Assembly: GCF_024679245.1 (NCBI RefSeq)
Contig: NC_090172.1
Location: 5,846,446-5,910,445, forward strand
Direction: 5' to 3'
Length of the DNA: 64,000 nucleotides
Source: Pseudorasbora parva
Taxonomy: Eukaryota; Chordata; Actinopteri; Cypriniformes; Gobionidae
Positions 22,078 through 35,461 of this stretch are shown here, piece after piece. The notes beneath the pieces were generated by a model, which was not told where the DNA came from, ran no database searches, and was given only the letters and a program-made list of their open reading frames with translations. The position numbers and the translations under genes were made by a program. How positions within the stretch are numbered: the first letter of the stretch is position 1; every line of letters begins with the position of its first letter.

Positions 22078-25000
22078 AACCCATTTCTAACCCATTTATG
22101 GACTCAAAAAGGTGTAGTATATGTTTTGGAATAAAATTTGAGCATAATTATAGGGAGAATTCGAGTAAGATGAAAGTCTTTTAATTTTTCTTGCCGAATA
22201 TCTATTTTTCCAATGTAAAAAATCTTAAAATGTAGAAAATCCTGTGTCACTCAAAACTCTGGATTGTAATATTCTGGCATTAACTGAAGCCAATTTAATA
22301 ATAAATAAATAAATCAGCATTACTGAACAGTTATTTGTACAGTTTACTACCATTTATCTAAGACACCTCATAAAAAGTATGTAAATGGCAACCATAACAT
22401 ATTTCATTTGTTAATAATCATTTTAAAAGCATATCTAGCTCAAAATAATCATATGAAGCTCTGATTCTGAATGAATCTATTTCACTTAACCAAAATACTG
22501 TGATCACCAGTATCCATCCATGTCCACGTGGAACTCACTGTCAAACCTGAATCATTGCACATCTCCTCTGCATTTTGGTAGGGTGAGGCATCATTTTGGT
22601 TGAGGAAAAGGTTGTTTTAATTCCTCTAATGTAAGAGCCTTATATTAATATATCTGGGCTAGGTCCCACAGGTGGAAGAGGTGATGGACTATCCCATGTT
22701 TCTTATCCCAGACGAGCCCCCAGATCTGTCCCCATGTTCTTTCTAATAACCTAAACTTGAATTGAGAGGCTGTGCCACACACAGAGGTGGGGAGAGTGGA
22801 GAAAAGCCGCTGATGATGAATGAAAAGACTTTGTCATGGTTCATCTGCCTTGTTAATTCTCTGCCAGCACCTCACACATGATTTGTTTCAGTCATGGGAC
22901 TGTCAGCACAAAAGGCCCGAGTTTAACGGAGGCTGAGCTAAACGGCGATGAAGCCAATGAAAAACAACACGCTCATCATTTTGTCGACAACAAACAAGCT
23001 TTAGATATTATGAACTGCAAACAGATCACTAAGGCCAAGGTGAAAAGCAAACAAAATAAACAGCAGAAATACAGGAGCACAAGGGGCGGCATTCAAACAC
23101 AACAAACACCAGCGCCCCACATATAGCCACAATGGTACGGCGGCTCAACCTTTTGACTTTTAAAGTTTTCTTATTTTTTTATCTATAAACAATCTACTGC
23201 TGATCAGTCAGTTTAAAAAAAATGATTAAGTGATTCATCTCTTTAGAAATGTTTCCATTAAATGACTCCTGTAACAATGCTTTGGTACTTTTACAAAGAG
23301 CATCAGAGCCATAAAAAAAAACCATGAAATGATGCAGAGGGGAAAACACACTATCTGACGTAAAAAGACCAAGTGGTTTTCGGAAAGGTCAGTGTGTTAG
23401 AAAACAAACCAGACCTTATTTCTTACTGCATTTGGGGAAAAGCAGAAAGATGCCAAAGCAACCACATTAAAATAAGTAGTTCAACAAACCATTCAGTCAT
23501 GCATTAAAGTGTTTTGGCTATTGAAAGCTACAATTGCTCCCATTTTTCTGTCTGGCCCAATTTTACCTGCCCTACAAATATTTAATAAAAATAGTCAGCA
23601 TGAAAGAGAAGTTGCGATCATCTTTTCTTCCCTATTGTGCTGTACAGTAGAGCATCTTCTCGAATGGGAAAACATTTTTTTAGGGTGGGACATTATTCAG
23701 TCCATCAGATAATTGGATTATTGTCGTTATTTTGATTAAAGATTAAAAGGGAACATTCTTTCTTTGATTTAAAATTATGCATCAATCAATCAAACAATTG
23801 AATATTCCATAAAAATAATAAGATCTGTCCATTTAGATTTTATGGTGACTATAACTATAGTTTTGTTTTTATTATTGAACAAAAAAATGCTTTTAATTTG
23901 CTATAAATGTAGAAGAAAGCTGTACTATAACATGCTTTTTGCTTCATATTACACAAACTGATTTTATGGTTCTAGGCTAAGAGGGAAGAAATGAACCTTA
24001 TCTTCTAAAGTACTTCTGTTCGGTGGCTGAAAGCTTTGCGTCTGTTGGCCCGAGAACTGCCAGAGGCCATGAGCCTGATGTGAATGCATGAGCTCTGTGA
24101 GGAGGAGGATGTGTTAGTTATGCCCACTGTAGACAGGGAAGACAGCATTAATATATCTGAACCAGCAGCGACGGGCCCTGAAGTACCAGCAGTAACCGAT
24201 AGCATGGTTTTAAAGGCATAGAGGTGTGACTGGAAATCTACACAGCTGCAGGGAAAAGAAACACACGAAACCTCAATAGAGTTCTGCAGGAATGACGTAT
24301 TTTTGTAAGCCAAAACCCAGAAACAAGTAAGCATTTACCGCTGGCAAAATGGGCTTTCAATAAAGCCCATGCTGTAGCAAAGTGAATTTTTTATTTAATT
24401 TAAATCAGTGGTACCTGACTAGAGAACACAAAGAAAAAAGGCTGCTGTCTTCCCTTTTGCCAAATAGGTACACTGTTAAATGATGTGTTTGTCTGTTTAT
24501 AACAGCCACCAAGAAAAAGGCTGAAAAAAACAGGTGGTGGTCCTGCACCCCCACAATATAATAGCAGCAACTCCTTCATTACTGATAGACTAAATGAGCT
24601 TTCAATTCTCTTACTACACTGTAAAATTATTTGTTGCTGCATTATATTAAGTATAATCCAAATGGCTGGTACAGTAATTTCAACTGTTTGTGAAAGTGAA
24701 CATTTTTAGTTGATATAAAATATGTTGCCATGAGTTATTCATCACATTTTATTTTAATTTTTAAAAGTGTATAGGAAAAATTCAACACCCATAATGCACT
24801 GGGAAATGGGCATGTTGCCGTCCAAGGCCACATCCACCAGTCTTCTGTGGATACGCTAAACCAGAGTCAAATGCCGCCTTGCTTTTAATACCTCTTAGCA
24901 AACTTTTAATCATGATGGTGTTGACTTGTATTGTTCTTTGGGTGCAAGAATTAAAAAATGTAATGTTTAGCGGTAGTGAGATAATTCTGGTTTCCAGCGA

Positions 25001-25704
25001 AGGATCCGACTAAAGGATGCAGTCCCTCGACCTCAATGTTGCAGTCGCCTGGATGACCATGAACATGTTGTTTTAGGACAAACACAGGTGGAAAAAAACG
25101 GAAAGAAACCGCTGTTCTGTCAGTTCTGCCAAACATCCCATAGCAAAACAGGTAAGAAGCTGTTGCCATATAGCCGCTCTGGAGAAAATGTTGATGTTAT
25201 CCAGCTAATTTCAATTATCATATAGTGTCAAAACGGGCAGATTGGTAATATAGTTTAAATTTAAGTGTTCGGTTCAATTTAAGATGAAGCATAGTGATGG
25301 TGACGTTGAAGTGAAAGTCGTTTCATTCATTTATAGCCTTATTATAACTCAAAAGTTATAATAAGTAATTCAAAAGTCATAAAAGTTGTGTTCATTTGTG
25401 AAGATTAGGCTATCATGATGAACAAAATGTGTAACAGAGTCACAGAGTCTTATTTTCTACAATGATCAAAACTCCAATAGAAAAAACCTATTGGGATAAT
25501 TGTTGTTTATTATTATTTATTTATTTTTGACTAAGGAACCAGAGGAATATAATGGGAATTTAAGAATGGCAGATGGATTATGCATCACTTGTACGCCTCT
25601 GGTAATGAATAATTGGACTGGGGTTTATGTGATGACACAATGTTGATCCTTGCAGCACAATGCCGTCGGATGAACAAGGAGCCGAAAGAGAGAGAGAGAG
25701 TGAC

Positions 25705-26195
25705 CCCGTTTTGGCCGGGAAAGTCACGTATTTTTCCCTTCTTTCCCGCTGTCCCGCGTTTGAGTATTTTCCAGTAAATCTCCTGTATTTTAACCTGCAT
25801 TATTAAAAAATAATGATACCGTAGTAAAAAAACAAAAACATTTCCATTCTGAGCTCTGTAACTAGCCTCACGATAAGTCTATCTGCAGTAGCCTACACTG
25901 GCCGTCATCGCGTTATTAAAAAATAATAATACCAGGGTAAAAAAACAAAAACATTTCCAGCCTCTAGCCTCACGATAACTGCCATCTGCAGTAGCCTACA
26001 CCGGCCGTCATCGCGAGGTTAGTGTGTGAGGTCAGATGACGAGTGACAACGCGGGAAAAAACTAAAAACAAAACAGAGACGGATGATGGACGTAATGATA
26101 GAGACGGAAGGCACTCCTGCCAAAAAAACAAAACCCTCGTGTAAATACCGTGATCAATGGGACAGCGAATTTCATTTTCTGAAGTGGAGCAGTTG
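25705..26195 (+). mobile_element. Truncated hAT element in copy B, with internal tandem duplication
   Basis: Same element as 16546-17284, but the outer left end (CATACCTGTCAAG) is missing and the right ~0.6 kb has been deleted, joining the interior to flanking sequence at ATCAAACAAACCTC. A stretch of about 110-120 bp containing ATCTGCAGTAGCCTACAC is tandemly repeated (about 25795-26020). Confidence 0.6.
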
Positions 26196-27239
26196 GAGCA
26201 AACCTATCAAACAAACCTCTAAAGGTTCTATGAATTGCCTGAAAGAACCCTTTAAGTTTTTATTTAGAACCTTTTCTTCTAAGAGTGAGTCTACATCTAT
26301 GTGGTAGCAAAGAAAGGGGAATAAAAAGAGCAAACTAATTTCAGAGGAGTAACAGATGGCAGATGACGTTTTCCTGTGAAAATTCACTGCGGAAACAAAC
26401 GACTCCAAACAGCTGAGAGCAGCCCCACATATGCAGGCTCTTCACCCCCGCATGTCTGAAACACACTCAAAGATGCCTTTTATTCCAATTTTGCGCATAA
26501 GTTAAATTTGCAACTTGTGACAGAACCCTAGCTAGTGTTTTCCTTTTTGATCGCACATTATAATAGGTGACTAGCTAATGTACTTGCATCAAAAAACAAT
26601 AACTGTTAAGTTGAATTATTTCTTGTGTTGATGATCTATTGCTAAACACTTGTGTTGTTTGGTGGCATGGATAGGTTTAAGGGTGTGTTAAAATTAAATT
26701 AATTTTGTCCATATTTAAAGCTCAAACGTGCTCCGTAACACGAGAATGAACCTCATTGGTTCCCACGCGTCAAGCAAACATGCTTGAGCTTCCGTTTACC
26801 AAAACTGATGTGTGAGTTGATGAATGTTTATGTTCATATAAATTCAATCTGTTCATCATATAAAGCGATCGAGTCTCTTCAGTACATTTGGATTAAACCG
26901 GTCAATTCATATGGGTTAGTTTTACGATCTCTTTATGAACTTTTGACAGAAACCACTCAGATTTCATCTTCATTTGTTTTCTGAAGATGAACAAAAGTTT
27001 GGGTTTGGAACGACACGAGGGTGAGTAAATGACAGAATTTTCATTTTTTGGGAGGACTATCCCTTTAAGGGGCAAGGAAAGGGTCAATAATCAACAGAAA
27101 TGTAATTACAGCTGAAATTGCATGCAGGTATTTTTAAAATATAAGAGTACAAGTGTAGTTGTGGTATTTAATTGTAGGAGGATGAATCAAGAGCATTGGC
27201 ACAGTGGAGATGCTGGAGCTGGAGACTCATGGAGATCAG

Positions 27240-28040
27240 CCGCTCTTTTGCTGCAGTGCAACCTCAGGCTATTCAGCAACATGCAAGGTTAAAATAAGCA
27301 GGCTAACAATGCTGTGTTCCTTTGCTCCAACAGGAAGACAGAAATGAGCTCATTTTTACACAGGAACAAATAGACTCTATACAGGGTTAAAGACAATTGT
27401 GGCTAATTTCTGTAAAGACATGGTGTAGCATGAAACGGCTAGGGCTGGACGGCTTCAAAATGGCTCTAATTGAGCAGTCACACATCTTTACATTGTGTGT
27501 GCTAGATGGAGTTAAGAGGACTTTACGGGATATTCCATCACAGAATTTCATGACCCTAATTTACATGGATGTTTGTTTAGTTACTATCTTCTGAATGCAG
27601 AAGGAAGCTTAAAAATTGTTCAAAAAGGAAACGTCTTTATCACGCACTAGATTAATGACTAAAAGCTCAAAGGAGCGCTCTTTAATAGTGATGTCATTGA
27701 GAAAGAGCTCAAGAGTCGGGGGTGCATGGGAAACTCCTAGGGGATGGTGTTTAAATCGGTATGTGTGTGAGTGTGTGTCGAGCCCAGCTGCCGTCCTCAG
27801 TGTACCGAGGCCTGATGGTGCACCCAGGCTGTGAGCCAGCCAATCAAAACGCTCTACAAGCTGGGCCTCTCATGCATATGCTAATGAAGCCCTCACCCTG
27901 TGCCCTGTCATTGGGAATAAAAGAGGGTTTTGTCACAAACTTTGCAGAGTTCTGGCACACGAAACTACTGCTGTTTAATGCAAAAGCAACACGACAGAGG
28001 ATGAGAGGGCTAATTAAAAAAAATTATTCAAATGATTTAA
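27240..28040. other. Apparently unique intronic DNA with a promoter-like cluster
   Basis: No gene recognised. At about 27836-27925 a CCAAT box (AGCCAATCAAAACG), an octamer-like ATGCATATGCTAATGA and an A/T box (GGGAATAAAAGAGG) occur in order within 90 bases. This could be an enhancer, a cryptic promoter or chance. Confidence 0.3.
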
Positions 28041-28337
28041 AGCTAGATTTACCACCAGCGCAAAATCTGTTCGTCGTTGAAATGTCAGGATTTACTAAAT
28101 ACACGCAGATAAATATTAGCGCTGAAAAGGTGTGGGCAGGGTTATTTTTGCGGCTGATCATTTGTAGGAGTTTCCCTTTCAGACGCAGTATTTATGGGAG
28201 GAGAGAATTTAAATGAATAATGAAGGTGATTTACTAAGGTTTGTGCTAATCAATTTACTGGTGTTTGTGCCATTATTTACCGCCTAAAACCATGTCTTAA
28301 ACCAGACACTGGTAGTTGTTAAGTAAATCTGGCCCTT
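28041..28337. repeat. Possible MITE with inverted ends
   Basis: GCTAGATTTAC at the left and GTAAATCTGGCCC at the right form diverged inverted ends; the interior repeats TTTACTAA motifs. No coding content. Confidence 0.35.
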
Positions 28338-28917
28338 AGTCCGACAAATCCATGAATTGACTCACTGAATCCATTGGAGCAGTTACTGAATCATAATCTG
28401 ACTTAATGAACTGCAAATCGTCTCAAAATGAAGCAAGTTTTATGTACTTTAGCATCATTACTGACTGACTGTTAAAGATATACAATGAGTTTTATTTTTC
28501 TACCCACCAAGATAAATATTTATTCTGCTTTAACCTCATTTAACCACAAATTTAAGGAGGGCAACATATCAGACGTTCACTGGAAAAAAATGAGGTGCTC
28601 TTAAACATGCTTGAGTGCAACGGTGACCCACTTTCAACAGTCTAATGGATGTTTTTCATTACTGCTAAATCAGGCTCAAACGTCTGGCCCAACAGAGAAA
28701 TGCAAGGAATGACAATGGCTCTTATTTTCTGTATCCTAGCCAAGAGACATGATAACTCTTCAGCAATGCACAGCATTCCCATCGCCAATGGAAAGGGTCA
28801 CGGGACGCTCACAGGGCCATGCAGAGCACTTATCTCAAAAGTCAGAATCCTATCGATACAACTGATGGAAAAAGGCAAATGTTCTACGGCTAAAATAACG
28901 GTTCAACAAAACATGCA
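28338..28917. other. No gene seen
   Basis: A 90-codon frame at 28649-28921 has no recognisable motif, and I do not call it a gene. The rest is unique-looking intronic DNA. Confidence 0.4.
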
Positions 28918-29101
28918 TTAAAGGGATACTCAATTTCTTCTGTGGAAGAAAAAAGATTGAAAAACAGACTCTACAATGGACGTTTGGTTATCAACACATT
29001 TCAAAATATCTTCTTTTGTGTTCCACAGAAAGAAAGAAAGTCAGGAACGTGACGGACAGAAAATGACAGATTTTTCCTTTTTGATTGAACTTTCCCTTTA
29101 A
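28918..29101. mobile_element. TTAA-flanked palindromic MITE
   Basis: TTAAAGGGATACTCAATTTC at the left is matched by the inverse ...GAACTTTCCCTTTAA at the right. This belongs to the abundant fish MITE type with TTAAAGGG ends; other copies are at 39131, 43690, 45876 and 58449. Confidence 0.6.
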
Positions 29102-29790
29102 GCTCAGGTCATGTGGTGCAGCGCATCCCTTCAGATTTAAACAAGAACTGAGAAAACAGACTGATAAGGAAGGCATAAGCAGCTTAAAGGCACTGGATGT
29201 ATTTTCTGCCTGTTTGAAATGACAAAATTCAGTAAACAATCGACCAAAGCAAACAATGCAAGTATGGTGTCCTGAAATACTGCTGACAAAGCAGCTGATC
29301 ATTAAAAAAAACAGACTTTCCTTCTGCTCTCACTGCATCATGACAACCAATTCAAACCTGTTTTATACAGAACACCATGTTCACATCGGGTGCAACACGA
29401 TCAGTTTGTAGCAACAAGTAAATTATAAAAAATAAAATAAAATAAAATGTAAATAATAAAACAAAAAAAGCATGTGCCACGACACAAACACAGTGAAACA
29501 TATGAAATAATACGTACCATACATACATGACATTGGTACCAAACCGTTCAGAACGGTACCGAATGCAGTCTTTCACCATTAACAGTCAGCTTGTTTTAAG
29601 TGCGAACACACTTCAAACCGAGTTCCCACACGAACACATTAATTATTTTGTCTCTTTTATCATGAAATTTAAACAATAAATGCCGTGTTGTCGCTCTTTA
29701 ATGTGACGTGACTGATCACTCTCAAGGTGGCGCAGTCCGCGAGTGAACCCGATCATCTCTTCCTAAAGAATAAATATGGATTAATATCTC
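29102..29790. other. No gene seen
   Basis: Unique-looking AT-rich intronic DNA with an A-rich run near 29430-29470. Confidence 0.35.
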
Positions 29791-30317
29791 TTAAAGGGGT
29801 GGTTCCGTGTTTTTTTGTTTACGGGGTGCAGAATACTTGGGGTCTTAATACTTTTTTTTCTGGGATTTTTTTCTTATATTCTCCTTTTATTCCACACCGC
29901 TGTCTCCACTGTCCTTTGAACGGCTCGTTTGCTTTCTGCTTCTATGAAGCCCATCCCTCCGAAAAACAAAATGGTCTTTGATTGGTTAGATGGCCAAATG
30001 TAGTGTCCTGTATTTTTATTGGCTGAAGTGCCAAGCACAGGTTGTCCGGAAACGCCACGCCCCTCACCATTACGGGCAAAGTCACATCTGTGGTGACTAG
30101 CAAAGGATTATGATGTCTCCAACCCGGGAAGAAGCTCGTTGTAGTCCAAACCGGCTGCTTTTGTAGTCAATAAACTGGCATAACTTTAAAAGACAATATC
30201 TCCGTTTGCATTTAACTTTCAGCGCTGTAACTTTGCAGATATTGTTTATGCTCAAGCAGCAACATTACACACTAACTAAAGTTAAAGAAGTGAAATCACA
30301 TGCAACCACCCCTTTAA
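29791..30317. mobile_element. TTAA-flanked MITE (TTAAAGGGGTGGTT ends)
   Basis: Begins TTAAAGGGGTGGTTCC and ends ACCACCCCTTTAA. Interior without coding sequence. TTAA serves as target and end. Confidence 0.6.
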
Positions 30318-32660
30318 GGTTCAGGATACATTACAACTTACTTAAACGCATCATATGCTGTACAATCGCTCAGTCTGTGTTTCAACAGCGGAAAGACAAA
30401 GTCCTGTATAGCATCACATTTACCTCAAAAGTCCTTTAGTGTCCACAGCTGTTAGCTCACTATAGAAATCAACTCTTTCACTAAATATATGCACTATATT
30501 AACCTATATATTCATTATATTCTGCTGAACCTGTTAGTGATGTCTTGATTATTTAATGTATGTTTAAATAAATCTGTCTGTGTATGAGTATAAATGATTA
30601 TATTGCAACAACGAAATGGAGTACATTTTATAATTAGATGTTGAAATTAATGCAAAAACTGCCAAAAGAGAAGCTTCATGTTTGGATACAGTGTGTTATT
30701 TGAGTGTTAAAATACAAAATTAAAAATAAAAATAGCAACTGAACTTTAATAGTCTGGGCTTTGTTGTTAACCTTTAACATTACAGTAATGTGTAAGTAAG
30801 GGCTCCCTTTACAGCAATATATGTAAGAAACTTTTAGCTATAATTGATTTCATTTAAGGACAAACACAATTTGTTCAGTAAACCACTGTTTAATAAAAAC
30901 AAAGCAATTTTATATTTTGTTTTCTCTCCTCTGCTCTCCGTGACTTCAAAACCGAGGTACAAACCAAACTGTCAGTTTTGTGTACCATTACACCCCTAAT
31001 GTTTTTCTATTTACATATACCTTAAAATATAATTTATTCTTGAGATCAAAGCTGAATTTTCAGCTTCATTACTCCAGTCTTCAGTGTCACATGATCCTTC
31101 AGAAATCATTCTGATAATGAATAACTCTAAGTCTAATAAAAACTCTAAGTTATGAGTTGATGAATAATCATTCTGATATGAGGATTTATTATCAATTTTG
31201 GATATAGCTTAATATTTGTAATAACCTGTGATACTTTTTCAGGATTCTCTGAATAATAAAAAGTTATGAGTTGATGAATAAGAAATCTTTTGTAACAATT
31301 TACACTACCATTCAAAAGTTTGGGGTCCGTATATTTTTTCTCTGTTTTTTGAAAGAAATTAATACTTTTATTGAGCAGGGATATTAGTATATTATACAAT
31401 ACATATATAGTCAAACCAAAATGTATAAGACACCTTTGACTTTTTCTCACATTATCTATTCAATATAGTTTAGAAAATGGTAATAAAATATGACTAGAAC
31501 TCAAGATCATCTTGATAATGTCAGATAACTTTGATAGAAAGGGGTGTAATGGATTAGCATCAACCAATCAGTTGTTAGATTTAAGAGCACAATAAGATAA
31601 AACCAGTTTAGCTCAACCAATGACCAAGCAATGCTTCATTTTGTTCAGTCTGTGGTGTCAAAGGTCAAATGAAAGAAAAAAACACTTCAGCAAAACAAGC
31701 TCAGCTCAAAGTGTCTGAATTATTTTGGTCAATTTGATCAATTTTACTGGTAGTCACTGTATGAAGAATTGTTGGGGTATCATTTATCACAGTTGACTTT
31801 ATTTTGCTATCCTCACTTACATAAATGAACTATAGTGTTCTGCACACAGTACAGTCAAACCAAAAATTATTCAGACACAGATATATATTTTACTAGTGTG
31901 TGTATGACACTGTAGTACAACCATGATCACAGTTACAAATGCATGATAAAGAACCATCTTGACTGACTCGTTTCCTCTAAAAACAGCATGTTAGCAGTTT
32001 CATTCCCCAGCTAACTAGGCCAGCACAGACTCAAGAGCGTTACCCAGTCACGTGTGTATGTACTTTTACACTATAGGGGCATGTTAAAACATTTTAAAAC
32101 AACTAAATCTTTTTTTTTTTACACATAAAAGTAAACGCATCAGTAAACTCTTGCTACAATAATGCGATTGGATGCTGCTCTGGGAGCTGGTGTGTTTTTG
32201 TCATCCCCAGAGGATCTCAGTGACCTCTCTTTGTCCTGAGGGTCTCCTGCGGGACAGGCTTCATTGATCACACTTTTCCCCAGGGGGAACATCATGATGG
32301 ACACCAGTCACTTTCACTACAGGCTCAGTTGCACTACAACCATCTCTAAATGTATCATTTATTGCTCATCAATGCATTGACCCTCAACTGACATGAATGA
32401 TAGCATGCTTCTCCGTGACTCAAAGCTGCACAATTACACACATAAAAGTACAATAAGGCTTTTTAACAAAATGCACATAAGGATAAGGATGGTTTGATGG
32501 CCAGTGTGAGAGCAGTTCAGGACATTTTTCCTATTGGGAGAGAGCAGCTGCATGCCCTAGTTCTCCTCAATTCTGATTTATTGCTCAGATCCTCTTTTTT
32601 TTTTTGCCTGTTCAGTGTTCACATTATTTTTTAAATATGAACATTAATAGTCACCAGTTA
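30318..32660. other. Intronic DNA with dispersed fish repeats
   Basis: No gene seen. 31050-31325 carries the inverse of the ATGTGACACTGAAGA repeat and ends ACTACCATTCAAAAGTTTGG, a common teleost repeat boundary. Near-identical words GTCAAACCAAAA at 31410 and 31853 look like ends of Tc1-type MITEs. The rest is AT-rich. Confidence 0.4.
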
Positions 32661-33568
32661 TACAGTGAGGAAAATAAGTATTTGATAACTTGGTGAAAAA
32701 AAGGTCCACTGTTGGAGCAATCATTAGAAAATGGAAAAAGCTAAACATGACTATCAATCTCCCTCGGACTGGGGCTCCATGCAAGATCTCACCTCGTGGG
32801 GTCTCAATGATCCTAAGAAAGGTGAGAAATCAGCCCAGAACTGCACGGGAGGAGCTGGTTAATGATCTGAAAAGAGCTGGGACCACCATTTCCAAGGTTA
32901 CTTGGCCTGTCTTAAGTTTGCCAATGACCATTTGGATGATCCAGAGGAGTCATGGGAGAAAGTCATGTGCTCAGATGAGACCAAAATATAATTTTTTGGT
33001 CATCATTCTACTAAACGTATTTGGAGGAAGAAGAATGATGAGTACCATCCCAAGAACACCATCCCTACTGTGAAGCATGGGGGTGGTAACATCATGCTTT
33101 GGGGGTGTTTTTCTGCACATGGGACAGGGCGACTGCACTGTATTAAGGGGATGATGTCTGGGGCCATGTATTGTGAGATATTGGGGAACAACCTCAGAGC
33201 ATTAAAGATGGGTCGAGGCTGGGTCTTCCAACATAACAATGACCCAAAGCACAGCCAGGATAACCAAGGAGTGGCTCTGTAAGAAGCATATCAAGCTTCT
33301 GGCGTGGCATAGCCAGTCTCCAGACCTAAACCCATTAGAGAATCTTTGGAGGGAGCTCAAACTCCGTGTTTCTCAGCGACAGGCCAGAAACCTGACTGAT
33401 CTAGAGAAGATCTGTGTGGAGGAGTGGGCCAAAATCCCTCCTGCAGTGTGTGCAAACCTGGTGAAAAACTACAGGAAACGTTTGACCTCTGTAATTTCAA
33501 ACAAAGGCTACTGTACCAAATATTAACACTGATTTTCTCAGGGGTTCAAATACTTATTTGCAGCTGTA
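32661..33568 (+). mobile_element. Decayed Tc1-like transposon
   Basis: Ends TACAGTGAGGAAAATAAGTA and its diverged inverse ...CAAATACTTATTTGCAGCTGTA, with TA at both borders. The interior encodes a broken Tc1 transposase. At about 0.9 kb it is shorter than a full Tc1 element (about 1.6 kb), so part of the interior is missing. Confidence 0.85.
32690..33526 (+). pseudogene. Tc1-like transposase, frameshifted
   Basis: Pieces of one transposase lie in three frames (32690-33073, 33070-33282, 33239-33526). Recognisable parts are the helix-turn-helix linker, CSDET (first catalytic Asp), HNNDPKH (second Asp) and NPLENLW (Glu), the DD34E triad of Tc1/mariner enzymes. An in-frame stop after DETKI and later frameshifts mean it cannot make an active enzyme. 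Confidence 0.85.
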
Positions 33569-34289
33569 TGTATCATACATTGTGATTTTCTTTTTTAGAT
33601 TATGTTTCTCACAGTGGCCATGCACCTACGATGACACTGTATGTCATAAGAAAGATTTGGGAAGCATCAGTTAGAACAAGCTCAAAATATGCAACAGTTT
33701 TATTACAGCTAAATTTTATTCCCTTTTTTATGAATTTTAAATTGATTATGATTTTTTTTTATTGAATTGTATGTGTCTGTGTGAAATTTAATGCATGTAT
33801 TTATTTTGGATATCCTTTTTGGGGGGCCAAAGTTAGAAGGGTCCAACCACTGGTCCAGAAACTACCCTTGATCAGCCCTGCATCCAGAAAATCTTACTTT
33901 TCTTCTAGGAACTCAAAATTAGCAAACACAATTCAGTGACTGACAGACAGTGTTTCACCTTTCACATATTATTTAAAACACCAATTGTGCAGTTCACAGA
34001 GCAGCACAACTATCACCCACTGACACTGTTGGAGGACCTGCACTCCCTTTTCACAAAGATCCAAGAAAATTTAAGAGGAAACTGATGTTCTGATTACATC
34101 TGTGGAGATCTAGCAAAACAGAAAGTGCAAGATGAGGAAGCCCGAAAACCCACAGGAAATCTGAATCTGCACTCTCGCTCTACAAGACTGCACGTGCGAA
34201 ATGAAAAAGCCTTTCATGAGAATATGGTGTATGTGATTCACTGTATAACAGGGTACTTGGAAAAAATATTATATAATATATGAATATAC
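33569..34289. other. No gene seen
   Basis: AT-rich intronic DNA; nothing recognisable on either strand. Confidence 0.35.
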
Positions 34290-35395
34290 AATATATTTGT
34301 CAGAAGAATTGGGACACCCCTCCAAATCATTCCAGTCACTTCCATGGCTACAGACAGACCTATAAATCAAGCACTAGGCATGCAGACGCTTCTACAAACA
34401 TTTGTGAAAGAATTGGTCGCTCTCAGGAGCTCAGTGAACTCAAGCGTGGTACCGTTATCAATAATAGGTCCATTTGTGAAATTTCTTCACTACTAAATAT
34501 TCCACAGTCAACTATTAGTGGAATTATATCAATATGGAAGCAATTGGGAACAACAACAACTCAGAAACGAAGTAGTGCAGACCGCCAAACTTCTAGTGGC
34601 CTTCAGATTAGCTCAAGAGCAGTGCATAGAGAACTTCATGGAATGGGTTTCCATGGCCGAGCAGCTTTTCCAAGCCTTACATCACCAAGTGCAATGCAAA
34701 GCGTAGGATGCAGTGGTGTAAAGCAGCACGCTGCCACTGACTCTAGAGCAGTGGAGACGTGTTCACTGGAGTGACTCATAATGCTTCTCTGTCTGGCAAT
34801 CCCATGGATGAGTCTGGGTTTGGCAGTTGCCAAGAGAACGGTACTTGCCTGGCTGCATTGTGCCAAGTGTAAAGTATGGTGGAGGGGGGATTATGGTGCG
34901 GGGTTGTTTTTTCTTGGCCCCGTAGTTCTAGTGAAAGGAGCTCTTAATGCTTCAGCATACCAATACATTTTGGAAAATGTCATGCTCCCAACTTTGTGAG
35001 AACAGTTTGAGGAAGGCCCCTTCCTGTTCCAGCATGACTGCGCACCAGTGCACAAAGCGTCAGTCCATAAAGACATAGATGAGCAAGTTTGGTGTGGAGA
35101 AACTTGACTGGTCTGCACAGAGTCCTGACCTCAACCCGACTGAACACCTTTGGGATGAATTAGAGCAGATACTGTGAGCCAGGCCTTCTCGTCCAACATC
35201 AGTGCCTGACATCACAAATGCACTTCTAGATGAATGGTCAAAAATTCCCATAAACACACTCCTAAACCTTGCGGAAAGAGTTAAAGCGGTTATAGCTGCA
35301 AAGGGTGGTTCAACTCCAAATTAAACCCTACGGATGTCATTAAAGTTCATGTGTGTAAAGGCAGGCATCCTAAAACTTTTGGCAATGTAGTGTAT
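34290..35395 (+). pseudogene. Heavily decayed Tc1-like element and transposase
   Basis: Left side reads TTGTCAGAAGAATTGGGACA and the right side CTAAAACTTTTGGCAATGTA, typical of one fish Tc1 family. A helix-turn-helix segment (GRSQELSELKRGTVI) is near 34415-34460; catalytic-domain remnants follow out of frame with many stops to about 35320. No intact enzyme. Confidence 0.7.
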
Positions 35396-35461
35396 GAAAA
35401 CTGAATACTGGAGATAAAGGAATTGATCAGATCCAGATGTTAGGTTGAAAAAGTCTGAACA

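Larger units (their letters stand above)
19644..27239. repeat. Direct segmental duplication, copy B
   Basis: Matches copy A from the GT run (19644-19676) through to the point where A enters the gap. Differences seen: a 752-bp insertion at 20645-21396, loss of the outer parts of the hAT element, a short GA tract, a local tandem duplication at about 25795-26020, and a short extra stretch near 20082-20185. The same unrecognised short frames recur (19780-19989, 22878-23126). Confidence 0.85.

Noticed and set aside
28649..28921. 90-codon plus-strand frame
   Set aside because: No recognisable motif, no splice or promoter context beyond chance; left as noncoding.
32690..33526. Intact transposase gene
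   Set aside because: Frame changes and an in-frame stop after the first catalytic Asp show it is dead.
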